In this document: positions 27,106 to 37,165 of the stretch, piece by piece
Position numbering within the stretch: position 1 is the first letter of the stretch
Layout of the letters: each line of letters starts with the position of its first letter
NCBI GenBank assembly: GCA_937958675.1
Contig: CALGND010000027.1
Span: 21,857-85,856, forward strand
Direction: 5' to 3'
Origin: an uncultured Granulosicoccaceae bacterium
GTDB taxonomy: Bacteria > Pseudomonadota > Gammaproteobacteria > Granulosicoccales > Granulosicoccaceae
Length of the DNA stretch: 64,000 bases
Translations under genes and position numbers: made by a program
The notes under the pieces: generated by a model
Databases searched by the model: none
Told to the model about the DNA's origin: nothing
Seen by the model: the letters and a program-made list of their open reading frames with translations, nothing else

Positions 27106-28395
27106 ATGTCGAAAGCCGAAGCCCTGTTTGAACGCGCGCAACGTGTCATCCCTGGCGGTGTTAACTCTCCGGTACGGGCCTTTGGTAGCGTAGGTGGCAC
27201 ACCGCGCTTTATCGCACGCGCTAGCGGCGCTTATGTATTCGATACGGACGACAAGCAGTACATCGACTATGTTGGCTCCTGGGGACCTATGGTGCTCGGC
27301 CATGCCCATCCCGAGGTGATTCGCGAAGTACAAGAGACCGCTGCCAATGGTTTGAGCTTTGGCGCTCCAACCGAAATCGAAACCGAAATGGCTGAACGTA
27401 TCTGTGAAATCGTGCCCTCGATTGATCGAGTGCGTATGGTAAGTTCGGGTACGGAAGCGACCATGAGTGCGATCCGCTTGGCACGTGGCTATACCGGCCG
27501 TGACAACATTGTTAAGTTTGAAGGTTGTTACCACGGCCACTCTGACTCATTGCTGGTAAAGGCAGGCTCTGGTGCACTGACGCTTGGCGTTCCGAATTCT
27601 CCCGGTGTACCTGATTCGTTTGCACAACACACGCTAACGGTGCCATTTAATGACGCGGATGCGCTACGAGAATGTTTCAAGCAACATGGCAGCAGTATCG
27701 CCTGCATCATTGTTGAGCCCATCGCCGGCAACATGAATTTCGTTGCCCCACTACCTGGTTACTTACAAGCCATGCGCGACGTATGCGATGAACACGGTAG
27801 CGTGCTAATTTTTGACGAAGTGATGACGGGATTTCGCGTAGCACTAGGTGGCGCACAAGCACACTTCGGTGTTACACCTGACATCACCACGCTAGGCAAG
27901 GTTATCGGCGGGGGTATGCCGGTGGGTGCGTTTGGCGGCAAGCAGGCAATCATGGAACACATAGCCCCACTCGGCAAGGTATATCAAGCCGGCACCTTAT
28001 CAGGCAATCCAGTTGCGATGTGTGCTGGCCTAAAAACGCTGGAGCTTATATCTACGCCAGGATTTTATGAGGCACTAGATAAAAAATCTGCATCGTTACT
28101 AAGCGGCATTAGCACAGCGGCTAAAAAGCATGGCATTGGCTTCGCTACAGATCATATCGGTGGCATGTTTGGAATGTTTTTTAGTGGACAAGATAAGATC
28201 AGCCATTTTAACGATGTCATGCAATGCAACACAGAGCACTTCAATCAGTTTTTTCACTCAATGTTGGCATCGGGCATAAACCTAGCGCCATCATCGTTTG
28301 AAGCAGGCTTTATAAGTGCCGCGCATAGTGATGACGACATCAACAATACGATCGCAGCCGCAGACAAAGCGTTTGCCTCTATCGCGAAAGCATGA
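27106..28395 (+). CDS. hemL: Glutamate-1-semialdehyde 2,1-aminomutase
   Basis: HemL makes 5-aminolevulinate, the first committed tetrapyrrole precursor, using PLP. The protein of about 429 residues carries the PLP lysine in [18 protein letters not shown] and the family opening [19 protein letters not shown]. Two adjacent ATG codons exist at 27103 and 27106. GGAG at 27096-27099 is better spaced (6 nt) from the second. The heme made could feed the peroxidase and P460-like proteins in this window. Confidence 0.97.
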   Translation: MSKAEALFERAQRVIPGGVNSPVRAFGSVGGTPRFIARASGAYVFDTDDKQYIDYVGSWGPMVLGHAHPEVIREVQETAANGLSFGAPTEIETEMAERICEIVPSIDRVRMVSSGTEATMSAIRLARGYTGRDNIVKFEGCYHGHSDSLLVKAGSGALTLGVPNSPGVPDSFAQHTLTVPFNDADALRECFKQHGSSIACIIVEPIAGNMNFVAPLPGYLQAMRDVCDEHGSVLIFDEVMTGFRVALGGAQAHFGVTPDITTLGKVIGGGMPVGAFGGKQAIMEHIAPLGKVYQAGTLSGNPVAMCAGLKTLELISTPGFYEALDKKSASLLSGISTAAKKHGIGFATDHIGGMFGMFFSGQDKISHFNDVMQCNTEHFNQFFHSMLASGINLAPSSFEAGFISAAHSDDDINNTIAAADKAFASIAKA

Positions 28396-29120
28396 GTTCG
28401 GGGCGCATCATAGCAATGTGGTCAGCGCCACGGAATATCTCTACGGCTATGATGCGTGCGTGGGAGAACCGTGGCGATACAACCGTGATTGATGAGCCCT
28501 ACTATGCCAACTACCTTAAAGCCACAGGTATCGACCACCCGATGGCGCAGGAGATCATGGACAGCGGTGACACCGACTGGCGAAGCGTTACTAAGCGAAT
28601 TAGCCAAGCACCAGCGGATGGCATCTTCTTCCAAAAGCACATTTGCACACATAATTTACCGCACATCAACCTAGATTGGGTTAACCAACTTAGCAACGTA
28701 TTTCTAATCAGAGACCCTCACTTAGTGGTGGCTTCTTATGCTGCTAAGCGCGAAGTTTGTGCTGCCAGCGACCTCGGCTATGACTTACAAAAAACGCTCT
28801 TTGACCAGGTTCAAAACCAAGGCATAACAAAACCATTGGTCATTGATAGCGCCTTGTTTCTAGATAACCCGCAGCAGCAGTTCATCATTCTGTGCGAACA
28901 ACTCGGTATCGAATTTGATGAAGCCATGCTCAGCTGGCCCGCGGGGGCTCGCAACAGCGATGGAGTGTGGGGCCAGCATTGGTATAACGCGGTTAATAAC
29001 TCTACCGGCTTTAAAAAACAAAATACCACTTACCCAGCCTTAAACGAAACGCAGAGGCAAGTGGCTAAAGCTTGTATGGCCGATTATGAAGCGATTAAGG
29101 CTTACGCGATCCGCCACTAA
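28392..29120 (+). CDS. Sulfotransferase-like P-loop protein
   Basis: A 242-residue cytoplasmic protein. The N-terminal [19 protein letters not shown] resembles the 5'-phosphosulfate-binding loop of PAPS-dependent sulfotransferases. The stretch [14 protein letters not shown] resembles their 3'-phosphate-binding motif. The acceptor is unknown. The ATG overlaps the hemL stop (ATGA), so it is coupled to hemL. The CysC-type APS kinase encoded at 44200 would make the PAPS such an enzyme needs. Confidence 0.75.
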   Translation: MSSGRIIAMWSAPRNISTAMMRAWENRGDTTVIDEPYYANYLKATGIDHPMAQEIMDSGDTDWRSVTKRISQAPADGIFFQKHICTHNLPHINLDWVNQLSNVFLIRDPHLVVASYAAKREVCAASDLGYDLQKTLFDQVQNQGITKPLVIDSALFLDNPQQQFIILCEQLGIEFDEAMLSWPAGARNSDGVWGQHWYNAVNNSTGFKKQNTTYPALNETQRQVAKACMADYEAIKAYAIRH

Positions 29121-29136
29121 GCGTAAGCACTTAACT

Positions 29137-29652
29137 TCAGAAATACAGTTTAATGCCAAAGCTAACCGCCGAGAAGTGCTCAAACAATCCGTCTTCTGCG
29201 ATATAGCGCATGTAGTCAGCCGTAAGATCAGCATTTTCTGTCAACTTGGTTTCTAAACCAAAGCCATACGAAAACCCGCCCCTACTATCGCTAAATTTCT
29301 GATCATTCAATTTTTGCGTAAGCTCAACTGCCGTAAATCCGCCTAAGGCAAACAAAGCACTGTTGTAACCAACCGGTAAATAACCTTTTAGATAAGCGCC
29401 AGCAAACGATGCATTTAATCGATCAAAGTCATCTGTCGTGCTATCACCTAAGAAACCAAATTGAACTTCTAAGTCAAACGTTTCATCTACCCGAGTACCC
29501 AAACGAAATCGAATTCCGCTGGGGTCGATCTCAGCATTATTAGGGTTTTCAAGCGAGCCGGCGGTGCCTTCAATTGCAATGTATTCGCTCGCTTGAGCAA
29601 AGCTTGCCGTTGCGGTTAATAAGAGTATTGAGCAAAGATAACGAAGATTCAT
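29137..29652 (-). CDS. Small outer-membrane beta-barrel protein
   Basis: From the ATG at 29652 the product is 171 residues. It begins with a textbook signal peptide ending at ASFAQAS. The rest alternates polar and hydrophobic residues and ends in GIKLYF, an outer-membrane C-terminal signature with terminal phenylalanine. This fits an 8-stranded OmpA/OmpW-like porin fold. A longer frame starts at 29754, but that extension is hydrophilic and precedes the signal peptide. Function is unknown. Confidence 0.75.
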   Translation of the reverse strand: MNLRYLCSILLLTATASFAQASEYIAIEGTAGSLENPNNAEIDPSGIRFRLGTRVDETFDLEVQFGFLGDSTTDDFDRLNASFAGAYLKGYLPVGYNSALFALGGFTAVELTQKLNDQKFSDSRGGFSYGFGLETKLTENADLTADYMRYIAEDGLFEHFSAVSFGIKLYF

Positions 29653-29974
29653 AATGTAATGCCTGATTGGTAACGCAGACAGATTACGCGGCTGAGGCTG
29701 AACGTTATCTGAATGCGATGGACACAGGTGCGTCAAACGTGAACTACCGTTCAATTGTGCAAAGAATATGAATTTTCCAATAAATGGATTTCATTGCGTC
29801 CACTGATGTGAGCAATGGTCGATAATACCGCCACTGCGCTAGAAACTACCAAACGCTGTTAAAGCGAGCGCTCACGTGGCAATCAACAAAGTCAAAAAAA
29901 AAAGATTAGTTGTCAACCAAATCGAACCTACTGCGTTGTAACAGTCATGACGATCAATTTCTCTGGCTTTTTCG
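29653..29974. other. Divergent intergenic region upstream of the ECF sigma operon
   Basis: This 322-bp region separates the barrel gene from the ECF sigma gene and should contain promoters in both directions. No gene, tRNA or strong hairpin is visible. An A-rich run is present at 29889-29905. Confidence 0.5.
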
Positions 29975-30583
29975 ATGCAGTCCCTGGGCTTGGAATATAA
30001 AGTAATAGTGAAAGGTTTGTTTTCGACCGACACCCACTCAAACGACCGGGTGGACACCACCATGGACGCTTTTCTGGCGTCGGTTGAGAAGCGCGCGTAT
30101 ATTATTGCCTGCGCTGCCTGTCGCGATAAGGATATTGCCTTGGATATTGTCCAGGACAGCATGTTGAATATGGTCAAAAGCTATTCGCAAAAACCATGCG
30201 AGCAGTGGACGCCCCTATTTTTCAAAGTATTGAATAATCGCATTACCGATCAACACCGTAAGCGTGGATTTCGCCGACTAACGCAATGGTTTGGTGAGAA
30301 TAACGATGACGAGGCTAGTGCTGAGGCCGTTGATCAATTGGCGAGCGATAGATTTGGACCTGACGATATAGCAAGCTCTTCAGAATTAGCTAATGTAATA
30401 GAAACGACACTGCACAACTTGACACACAAACAACAACAGGCTTTGATGCTAAGGCTATGGCAAGGCCTAAGTGTTAAGGAAACAGCAACAGCCATGGGTA
30501 TTTCAGAAGGATCGGTCAAAACACATTTATCCAGAGCGACGGGAGAAATGCGCGAGCACCTACAGGATTTTCGACCGCAATGA
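29975..30583 (+). CDS. ECF-type RNA polymerase sigma factor
   Basis: A 202-residue sigma factor with region 2 (about residues 30-95, including DIALDIVQDSMLNMVKSY and LNNRITDQHRKR) and region 4 (about 140-195, with LRLWQGLSVKETATAMGI and SEGSVKTHLSRA). The first 29 residues are not typical and the ATG at 30062 may be the true start. The next gene, encoding a one-helix membrane protein, overlaps its stop (ATGA). The order sigma factor, DUF3619-like protein, DUF3106 protein is a recurrent one in proteobacteria. Confidence 0.92.
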   Translation: MQSLGLEYKVIVKGLFSTDTHSNDRVDTTMDAFLASVEKRAYIIACAACRDKDIALDIVQDSMLNMVKSYSQKPCEQWTPLFFKVLNNRITDQHRKRGFRRLTQWFGENNDDEASAEAVDQLASDRFGPDDIASSSELANVIETTLHNLTHKQQQALMLRLWQGLSVKETATAMGISEGSVKTHLSRATGEMREHLQDFRPQ

Positions 30584-31041
30584 ACGATAAGTCAAAAAAT
30601 AGCCAATCGGCTAACAAGCCTCTGCTCGACTCTGATGAGCGAAAAAAAGCTCAATCGGATGATGAGCAATGGCTCGAAGCCTTGGTAACGCAGCATTTGG
30701 ATGCAAACGTTGAAAATCTGGACTTTAATGTCAGCAGTAAGCTCAGCGCTGCCAGACACCGCGCACTAGCATCTGCCGAAGAGGCTAACCGTTTTAGTGG
30801 CAGTAGGATTACGCAATGGTGGTCATGGCCTAGCCTGTTTGCTAGCTCTGCCGTATTGGCTTTGGCCATTTTTACTGGCATACAACTGTTTCCGTCAGCA
30901 GATGAATCGACATCGAATCTGACGGCACAGTCCACACAAAGCAAGCTAATGGAAGACTTAACATTACTCAGTGCCAGCGATGAAATTGAATTTTATCAAT
31001 CAATGGAATTTCTAGAATGGATGGAACATAACTCAGGTTGA
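30580..31041 (+). CDS. Single-pass membrane protein, probable anti-sigma partner (DUF3619-like)
   Basis: A 153-residue protein with a charged cytoplasmic part (residues 1-84), one membrane helix near 85-107 beginning WWSWPSLFASS, and a periplasmic tail rich in serine and acidic residues. It resembles DUF3619 proteins that follow ECF sigma genes. The layout fits an anti-sigma factor, but no zinc-binding HxxxCxxC motif is present, so this is inference from context. It begins in the sigma gene's stop codon. Confidence 0.7.
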   Translation: MNDKSKNSQSANKPLLDSDERKKAQSDDEQWLEALVTQHLDANVENLDFNVSSKLSAARHRALASAEEANRFSGSRITQWWSWPSLFASSAVLALAIFTGIQLFPSADESTSNLTAQSTQSKLMEDLTLLSASDEIEFYQSMEFLEWMEHNSG

Positions 31042-31244
31042 GTAGGTTGAAAGTTAGCATTTTCGTATCGTTAGTTTTGCTTGCTGCAACGAGTTTGGCT
31101 TCTACCGACGCGCTCGATGAAAATTTTCTCATCTGGCTCGGGGAAACCGCCGAAATCGAGGAGTTGGGCGTGGACATAGATAAATTAATAGCCAATCAGG
31201 GACAAAGTAAGCCGAACCTGGAAAAAGAGGAAGTACCGAAGTGA
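31038..31244 (+). CDS. Small exported protein in the ECF sigma operon
   Basis: A 68-residue product with a signal peptide ending near TSLAST and an acidic mature part of about 46 residues. The start appears to be a TTG at 31038 overlapping the previous stop (TTGA); a second TTG at 31047 is an alternative. The next gene also overlaps its stop (GTGA). No family is recognised. Its position suggests a role in the same periplasmic stress response. Confidence 0.65.
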   Translation: MSRLKVSIFVSLVLLAATSLASTDALDENFLIWLGETAEIEELGVDIDKLIANQGQSKPNLEKEEVPK

Positions 31245-31849
31245 AAATTTATCCGCTCCTACTGGTTCTAGCGTCAATCGCTTTCTCACACTCAGTGTTT
31301 GCGGCGCCTTTGTGGGAAGACTTATCTGCCGAACAACAAAATGACTTATCCCAGTTAAAAGCTAACTGGAACAATCTTAGCGATGTGCGTAGAGATAAGG
31401 TGTTACAAGGGCTAACACGATGGAAATCACTAGATGATGAGGGGCGTGAACGCACTAAAAGTCAGTTCCAACGATATCAAGAGCTCAGCCCTGAAGACCG
31501 AAACAAAGTGAAAACACAGTTTGAGCGATTTCAAAATATGGACGATGCGCAAAAAGAAAAATTACGCGAATTGTATAAAGAATTTAAAAGCAAATCGCCA
31601 AGCGAACGAGAAGATTTAAAAAAAGAATTCGAGCAACAAAGACAACGCGCCTTAGACAGCTCTAAAAAAAGAGATGGCCACGAGCAGCAATCATCTGATA
31701 TCGACAAACCTACCAACGACAAAAACAACGGCCGCGCACAGTCCGGAGACAAAGATATATCGAAAAGCATAGAACCATCGAATAAGTCTGGTAACTCTTC
31801 TAATAATAGTAAATCAGGAAGTTCGGGGCGCGGTTCAAAACCTAAATAA
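31241..31849 (+). CDS. Periplasmic DUF3106 protein with six 18-residue repeats
   Basis: A 202-residue exported protein with a signal peptide ending at FAAP. Residues 25-132 are six tandem 18-residue repeats that each begin with an aromatic residue (W25, W43, W61, Y79, F97, F115). Highly charged helix-forming segments follow. The remaining tail (133-202) is low in complexity and rich in S, N, D and K. This matches the DUF3106 family seen at the end of similar ECF operons. The start is a GTG overlapping the previous stop. Function is unknown; by analogy it may be the sensor or output of the envelope stress system. Confidence 0.8.
   Translation: MKIYPLLLVLASIAFSHSVFAAPLWEDLSAEQQNDLSQLKANWNNLSDVRRDKVLQGLTRWKSLDDEGRERTKSQFQRYQELSPEDRNKVKTQFERFQNMDDAQKEKLRELYKEFKSKSPSEREDLKKEFEQQRQRALDSSKKRDGHEQQSSDIDKPTNDKNNGRAQSGDKDISKSIEPSNKSGNSSNNSKSGSSGRGSKPK
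31313..31636 (+). repeat. Six tandem 54-bp coding repeats (18 residues each)
   Basis: The six units encode segments starting WEDLSAEQQ, WNNLSDVRR, WKSLDDEGR, YQELSPEDR, FQNMDDAQK and FKSKSPSER. All are exactly 18 residues with no indels. The periodicity equals five helical turns, consistent with an alpha-helical rod or stacked helical hairpins. Confidence 0.85.
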
Positions 31850-31929
31850 GCAATTTTTTATATTCTCGTCAACCGATTTCAGCTAACTGCGTTGAACAGA
31901 CAAGACCACAATCAATCGGAACTCTTGTC

Positions 31930-33819
31930 ATGTTTACAGCAGTACATATTGAAATCATCAAAAAGCCCGCTATTGCGATCGCCCTTAGCAGTGCCTTAGT
32001 TGCTTGCGATACCTCCGGTCAATCAACCGACATCAACGATGAAACGATTTTTGGTAATGCGACCAGCGATATCTTAAACGATACACGAAATGAACTAATC
32101 GAAGGGCCACGACTAGATCAATCAAACAACAATCAAGAGACGCAAAACAATCAGGGAAATCGTCGTAACGCTCGATCACCACAAGGCATTCCCGATGGCG
32201 GTAATAACAGACGCGAGAATGCGCGAGGTGGTAGAGAAGTCGACGAAACATCTCAACCCGTATTAATCGACAATCGAGAAATTCGCTCCTACGATGGTAC
32301 AGGCAACAATACCAATAATGTTCAATGGGGTAGCACCTTCTCCCATCTACAACGTCTTGGCCAAGCAAACTATAGCGATGGCATTGCCAGCATGATATTT
32401 ACTGACAGAGACGGCCCACGAGAAATCAGCAACGCCATACTGACACAAGAAGCTGGAGAACAGATATTGAATCCACATGGCACTTCAGATTTCAGTTGGC
32501 AATGGGGACAGTTTATCGATCATGATATCGACCTCACCGACGGTAGCGCGGACGAACCGCAGAACATTGCAGTGCCAACCGGCGATCGCTACTTCGACCC
32601 CAATGGCACGGGCACTGTTGTCATCCCGTTTAACCGCGCACTGTATAGCCCGGATACGGGATTTAGTTCGTCTAACCCAAGAGAGCAGGAAAACGAAATT
32701 ACCAGCTGGATTGATGGCTCAATGGTTTACGGCTCAAGCGAAGAGCGAGCAACTGCATTGCGTGTAGGGCCAAACAGCCCATTTATGAAAACCAGTCCTG
32801 GTAATTTATTGCCATTCAATGTTGATCAGTTAACCAATGCAAACGGACCCACTGCTAACGCCGCTAGTTTGTTTCTTGCCGGAGACGTAAGAGTGAACGA
32901 ACAAGTTGGCTTAACCGCTATGCACACCTTGTTTGTACGTGAGCACAATCGCTTAGCAAGATTGCTCGCGGATGCGGACCCTAACGCAAGTGCTGAAAAT
33001 ATTTTTCAGGCAGCACGTCGCCTGGTTGTTGCAGAGATTCAAATTATTACCTATGAAGAGCATCTGCCAGCGCTTATTGGGCGCAATGCCATTCCTCCAT
33101 ACAGCGGTTACGATTCGACGGTTAATCCAACGATCTATAACGAATTCTCAGCAGGCGCATACCGCCTAGGACACAGCATGGTGAGCGAGCAGTTGTTACG
33201 CTTGAACGCCGATGGCACGTCGATAGCAGAAGGCCCATTGAGCCTGGAGCAGGCCTTTTTTAACGCGCCAAGCCTTATCAATTCTGAAAATGATATTGAC
33301 CCTATCCTTCGTGGGCTTGCTTCTCAAACACACCAGCTAATTGATGTCAGAGTGATTCACCCTTTACGCAACTTGCTGTTTGGCCGCCCCGGTGCCGGTG
33401 GGCTTGACCTAACTGCTCTTAATATCCAACGCGGTCGAGATCACGGGCTACCCTCTTATGCCGATATGAGAATCGCAATGGGTTTAACACCTGTTACCTC
33501 ATTTGCTGACATCACTAACGATAATAGGCTCCAACAATCGCTACAGGACGCTTATGGCGATGTATCAAAGGTTGACCTTTGGGTTGGTGGTCTAGCAGAA
33601 ACGCCATTAGAAAATCCCGGAGCGCAACTAGGCGAATTATTTCATGCCATCATCGTAAAACAATTTACTGAGCTGCGCGACGGCGATCGATTCTGGTATG
33701 AAAATCAACTAAGCGATGCAGAGCTTGCGCTTATTGAAGATGTCTCACTGGCTACTGTAATACGCAATAACACCGATATCGGCAATGAATTGCAGGACGA
33801 CGTTTTTTACGTAAATTGA
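31930..33819 (+). CDS. Animal heme peroxidase family lipoprotein
   Basis: A 629-residue protein of the mammalian-type peroxidase (peroxinectin/myeloperoxidase) superfamily. A lipoprotein signal with lipobox ALVAC (C26) leads into a disordered N/R/G-rich linker (about 45-108). The catalytic domain has the distal histidine in WGQFIDHD (H198). It also has LFVREHNRLA, the proximal histidine in YRLGHSM (H415), and LNIQRGRDHGLPSY. It should oxidise small substrates or halides with hydrogen peroxide at the cell envelope. It lies 80 bp after the ECF operon on the same strand and may be under the same control. Confidence 0.92.
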   Translation: MFTAVHIEIIKKPAIAIALSSALVACDTSGQSTDINDETIFGNATSDILNDTRNELIEGPRLDQSNNNQETQNNQGNRRNARSPQGIPDGGNNRRENARGGREVDETSQPVLIDNREIRSYDGTGNNTNNVQWGSTFSHLQRLGQANYSDGIASMIFTDRDGPREISNAILTQEAGEQILNPHGTSDFSWQWGQFIDHDIDLTDGSADEPQNIAVPTGDRYFDPNGTGTVVIPFNRALYSPDTGFSSSNPREQENEITSWIDGSMVYGSSEERATALRVGPNSPFMKTSPGNLLPFNVDQLTNANGPTANAASLFLAGDVRVNEQVGLTAMHTLFVREHNRLARLLADADPNASAENIFQAARRLVVAEIQIITYEEHLPALIGRNAIPPYSGYDSTVNPTIYNEFSAGAYRLGHSMVSEQLLRLNADGTSIAEGPLSLEQAFFNAPSLINSENDIDPILRGLASQTHQLIDVRVIHPLRNLLFGRPGAGGLDLTALNIQRGRDHGLPSYADMRIAMGLTPVTSFADITNDNRLQQSLQDAYGDVSKVDLWVGGLAETPLENPGAQLGELFHAIIVKQFTELRDGDRFWYENQLSDAELALIEDVSLATVIRNNTDIGNELQDDVFYVN

Positions 33820-33825
33820 TCGTCG

Positions 33826-36660
33826 TTATGTTTCGTATTCACTTAACGGTGGGCATGAGCAAATTAGATGTTTATCGCCATACACGTTATCAATGCGCGC
33901 AACGGATGGCCAGTACTTGCCATCCGTGACGCCGCTTGGAAATGCAGCTTGCTGGCGTGTATACGCGTGAGTCCAATCATCGCTCGTTACTGCCTTCGCG
34001 GTATGTGGCGCATTAATCAGCGGGTTGTCATCAGCAGCCCATGCACCATCCTTGACCTTCGTTGCTTCCTCAAAGATCGCCAGCATTGCGTCGCAAAAGC
34101 GATCAACCTCAGACAGCGATTCGCTTTCAGTCGGCTCGATCATTAATGTGCCCGGCACGGGAAACGACATAGTTGGCGCATGGAAACCATAATCCATCAA
34201 ACGTTTGGCGATGTCATCTACTGTGATACCCATATCATCTTTCAGTGGACGCGTATCGATTATGCACTCGTGTGCTACTCGGCCATTTTCGCCTCGATAC
34301 AAAATGGGATAGACGGGTGATAAACGATGAGCGATATAGTTGGCACTGAGTATCGCGACCTCAGTAGCGCTCCTTAAGCCTTGTGCGCCCATCATGCGGA
34401 TATACATCCAAGTGATGGGCAGTATCATTGCGCTACCCCATGGCGCTGCACTAACCACACCAGCGGCATCACCCAGCTCTCGATGCCCAGGCAAGAATGG
34501 TTCTAGGTGTTTGCCGACACCGATCGGGCCGACACCGGGTCCACCACCACCGTGTGGAATGCAAAACGTTTTATGCAAGTTAAGATGCGATACATCGCCG
34601 CCGAATTTGCCTGGTTGCGCGGTGCCAACCATGGCATTTAAGTTGGCACCATCGATATACACTTGGCCGCCAGCTGCATGCACGCGCTCGCACACATCTC
34701 TGACGCCAGCTTCAAATACGCCGTGTGTTGATGGATAAGTAATCATGACGGCTGCAACCAGCCCTTCATTAGCATCGATCTTAGCTTGTAGATCCGCAAC
34801 ATCAACATTACCCTGATCATCACAGGCACACACAACCACCTTCAAGCCCGCCATTTGCGCGCTAGCAGGGTTAGTACCGTGAGCAGAACTGGGTATCAAA
34901 CAGACGTCACGATGGGCTTCACCGCGACTGGCGTGATAAGCCTTGATCGCTAGTAGGCCGGCGTATTCACCTTGACTACCAGCATTAGGCTGCAAAGACA
35001 TAGCATCGTAACCAGTGCAGGCACACAGCATGCTTTCTAGCTGCGTAATCATTTCACGATAACCCGCGCTTTGATCAAACGGTGCAAACGGGTGCATATC
35101 GGAAAACTCAGGCCAACTTACCGGTATCATTTCAGAGGCAGCGTTGAGCTTCATCGTGCACGAGCCTAATGGGATCATCGCGGTATCCAACGCTAAATCT
35201 TTGTTAGCCAGCCGGCGTAGATAACGCATCATTTCTGTTTCAGAATGAAAATCGTGAAAACAAGCTTGAGATAAATAGTTGTGCGCTCGATCACCGCTGT
35301 TGTCGCGTGGTGCAGCTTGCTCCAGCGCAGCAGCCGTAACAGTGTTGCCTACCAGAACGCTAACGACGGCCGCAACATCACTAAGTGACGTAGTTTCATC
35401 AAACGACAACACTATGGTTGTCGCATCATGCTTACGAATATTAATGCCTGCAGCATGCCCCTCCGCAATAACACTATCAGCATTATCGACTACCACCGAC
35501 ACAGTATCAAACCACTCTGCCTGCGCCACATCTAGCTTGTGCTTTTTCAGTGTTGCGACTAATTGATCAACTTTATCTCTTACGCTTATTGCAATATCAC
35601 GTAGCCCCTCAGGCCCGTGATAGCAGGCATACAATGTGGCAATAATAGCCAGCAACGCTTGAGCGGTACAGATGTTTGATGTCGCTTTTTCGCGCCGAAT
35701 ATGTTGCTCACGGGTTTGCAAGGCTAGGCGATAAGCAGGCTCGCCACTAGCGGTAATAGACTGACCAATTAATCGACCAGGTAAATTACGCTTGTGTTTA
35801 TCTGAAGTTGCCATGTAGGCTGCATGCGGGCCACCAAAGCCCATCGGCACGCCAAAACGTTGTGCACTGCCGACCGCAATGTCTGCCCCCCATTCGCCTG
35901 GCGGAGGTAATAACGTGAGTGCAAGTAAATCAGCAGCAACAATCACTATTGCGCCGCAATCTTTCGCAGCCTTAGCGATAATTTCAGGTTCACCTAAATC
36001 GCCAGTGGTGCCAGGGTATTGGATCAGCACGCCAAATACATCATCAGCAAGCGCCGAAATTTGATCTGGGAGTTCGTGGCTAGCGACCATCGTGACGGTG
36101 ATACCTAATGGCTCAGCACGAGTATTAAGTATGTCGATCGTTTGCGCATGGCAATCACTGGCTACCAGAATGGTGTTACGTTTACCGCGTAGTGCCCGAT
36201 GAGCAAGCGCCATGGCTTCAGCGGCTGCAGTGCCTTCATCAAGCAAAGATGCATTAGCCATAGGCAGTGCTGTAAGTTCGGTGATTAAGGTTTGAAAATT
36301 AAACAACACCTCAAGCCTGCCCTGCGCAATTTCAGGTTGGTACGGTGTATAGGCCGTGTACCAAGATGGGTTTTCCAGCACATTGCGTTTAATCACACTC
36401 GGCAAGTGACAACCGTAATACCCCTGCCCCAACATGCTCTTGTTGATCACGTTCTTGCTTGCTATTGCGGCAAGTTCGTTTAGCGCATCAGATTCACTCA
36501 CACCATCCGACAACTCCAAGGCTTCTGAGCTTTGAATATTGTCCGGCACAACTTCATCAATCAAGGTTTTAAGACTAGCTACGCCCAATGCGCCAAGCAT
36601 TATTTTCTGATCGCTTACAGATGGTCCAATATGGCGGTGAACAAAATTACTGTGTTGCAT
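33826..36660 (-). CDS. gcvP: Glycine dehydrogenase (decarboxylating), P protein
   Basis: The P protein decarboxylates glycine and passes the aminomethyl group to the lipoyl arm of GcvH. The 944-residue single-chain form is the gammaproteobacterial type. The PLP lysine is in [18 protein letters not shown]. The opening FVHRHIGPS is diagnostic. It is the last gene of gcvT-gcvH-gcvP and ends 6 bp from the convergent peroxidase gene. Confidence 0.98.
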   Translation of the reverse strand: MQHSNFVHRHIGPSVSDQKIMLGALGVASLKTLIDEVVPDNIQSSEALELSDGVSESDALNELAAIASKNVINKSMLGQGYYGCHLPSVIKRNVLENPSWYTAYTPYQPEIAQGRLEVLFNFQTLITELTALPMANASLLDEGTAAAEAMALAHRALRGKRNTILVASDCHAQTIDILNTRAEPLGITVTMVASHELPDQISALADDVFGVLIQYPGTTGDLGEPEIIAKAAKDCGAIVIVAADLLALTLLPPPGEWGADIAVGSAQRFGVPMGFGGPHAAYMATSDKHKRNLPGRLIGQSITASGEPAYRLALQTREQHIRREKATSNICTAQALLAIIATLYACYHGPEGLRDIAISVRDKVDQLVATLKKHKLDVAQAEWFDTVSVVVDNADSVIAEGHAAGINIRKHDATTIVLSFDETTSLSDVAAVVSVLVGNTVTAAALEQAAPRDNSGDRAHNYLSQACFHDFHSETEMMRYLRRLANKDLALDTAMIPLGSCTMKLNAASEMIPVSWPEFSDMHPFAPFDQSAGYREMITQLESMLCACTGYDAMSLQPNAGSQGEYAGLLAIKAYHASRGEAHRDVCLIPSSAHGTNPASAQMAGLKVVVCACDDQGNVDVADLQAKIDANEGLVAAVMITYPSTHGVFEAGVRDVCERVHAAGGQVYIDGANLNAMVGTAQPGKFGGDVSHLNLHKTFCIPHGGGGPGVGPIGVGKHLEPFLPGHRELGDAAGVVSAAPWGSAMILPITWMYIRMMGAQGLRSATEVAILSANYIAHRLSPVYPILYRGENGRVAHECIIDTRPLKDDMGITVDDIAKRLMDYGFHAPTMSFPVPGTLMIEPTESESLSEVDRFCDAMLAIFEEATKVKDGAWAADDNPLINAPHTAKAVTSDDWTHAYTRQQAAFPSGVTDGKYWPSVARIDNVYGDKHLICSCPPLSEYET

Positions 36661-36708
36661 AGGAATGTGTTGAGAGTCGGTTGTTAGTGATACGAATGCA
36701 ATTAATGA

Positions 36709-37098
36709 TCAGCCTTCGTTTTCAGTCATTGCCTGATAATCATCAGGGCCCATCAGGTTTTCGTAATCATCTAGGCTGTCTGGCATGATTGTGAATATCC
36801 AGCCATCGCCATAAGGATCGCTATTTATGAGCTCTGGCGTATCGGCCAATGCTGGGTTACACGCCACAATGGTGCCTTTCATTGGCGAATAAATATCAGA
36901 GGCTGCCTTTACTGATTCAACCACTGCAACCCCTTGCTCTGCATCGCAGCTCATATCCATTTCGGGTGTTTCAACATAAACAAGATCGCCTAACTGCTCT
37001 TGCGCATGTTGTGAAATACCAATAGTGACGCTTCCGTCATCATTCATGCGCACCCATTCATGGGACGGTGTAAAACGCAAATCGCCTGGAATTTCCAT
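36709..37098 (-). CDS. gcvH: Glycine cleavage system H protein
   Basis: A 129-residue lipoyl carrier. The lipoylated lysine lies in VVESVKAASDIYSP. The start ATG has AGGAG spaced 6 nt upstream, the clearest ribosome binding site in this operon. It shuttles the aminomethyl group between GcvP and GcvT and depends on the lipB/lipA products encoded at the start of the window. Confidence 0.98.
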   Translation of the reverse strand: MEIPGDLRFTPSHEWVRMNDDGSVTIGISQHAQEQLGDLVYVETPEMDMSCDAEQGVAVVESVKAASDIYSPMKGTIVACNPALADTPELINSDPYGDGWIFTIMPDSLDDYENLMGPDDYQAMTENEG

Positions 37099-37165
37099 AT
37101 GTATCTCCTCGAAATTACTGTAGTTTTAATTTAGTTAAAGATGTTAGTCATAAAATTGAACAAGA

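Noticed and set aside
27085..27540. 151-codon frame antisense to hemL
   Set aside because: It mirrors the strongly coding hemL frame and has no independent features.
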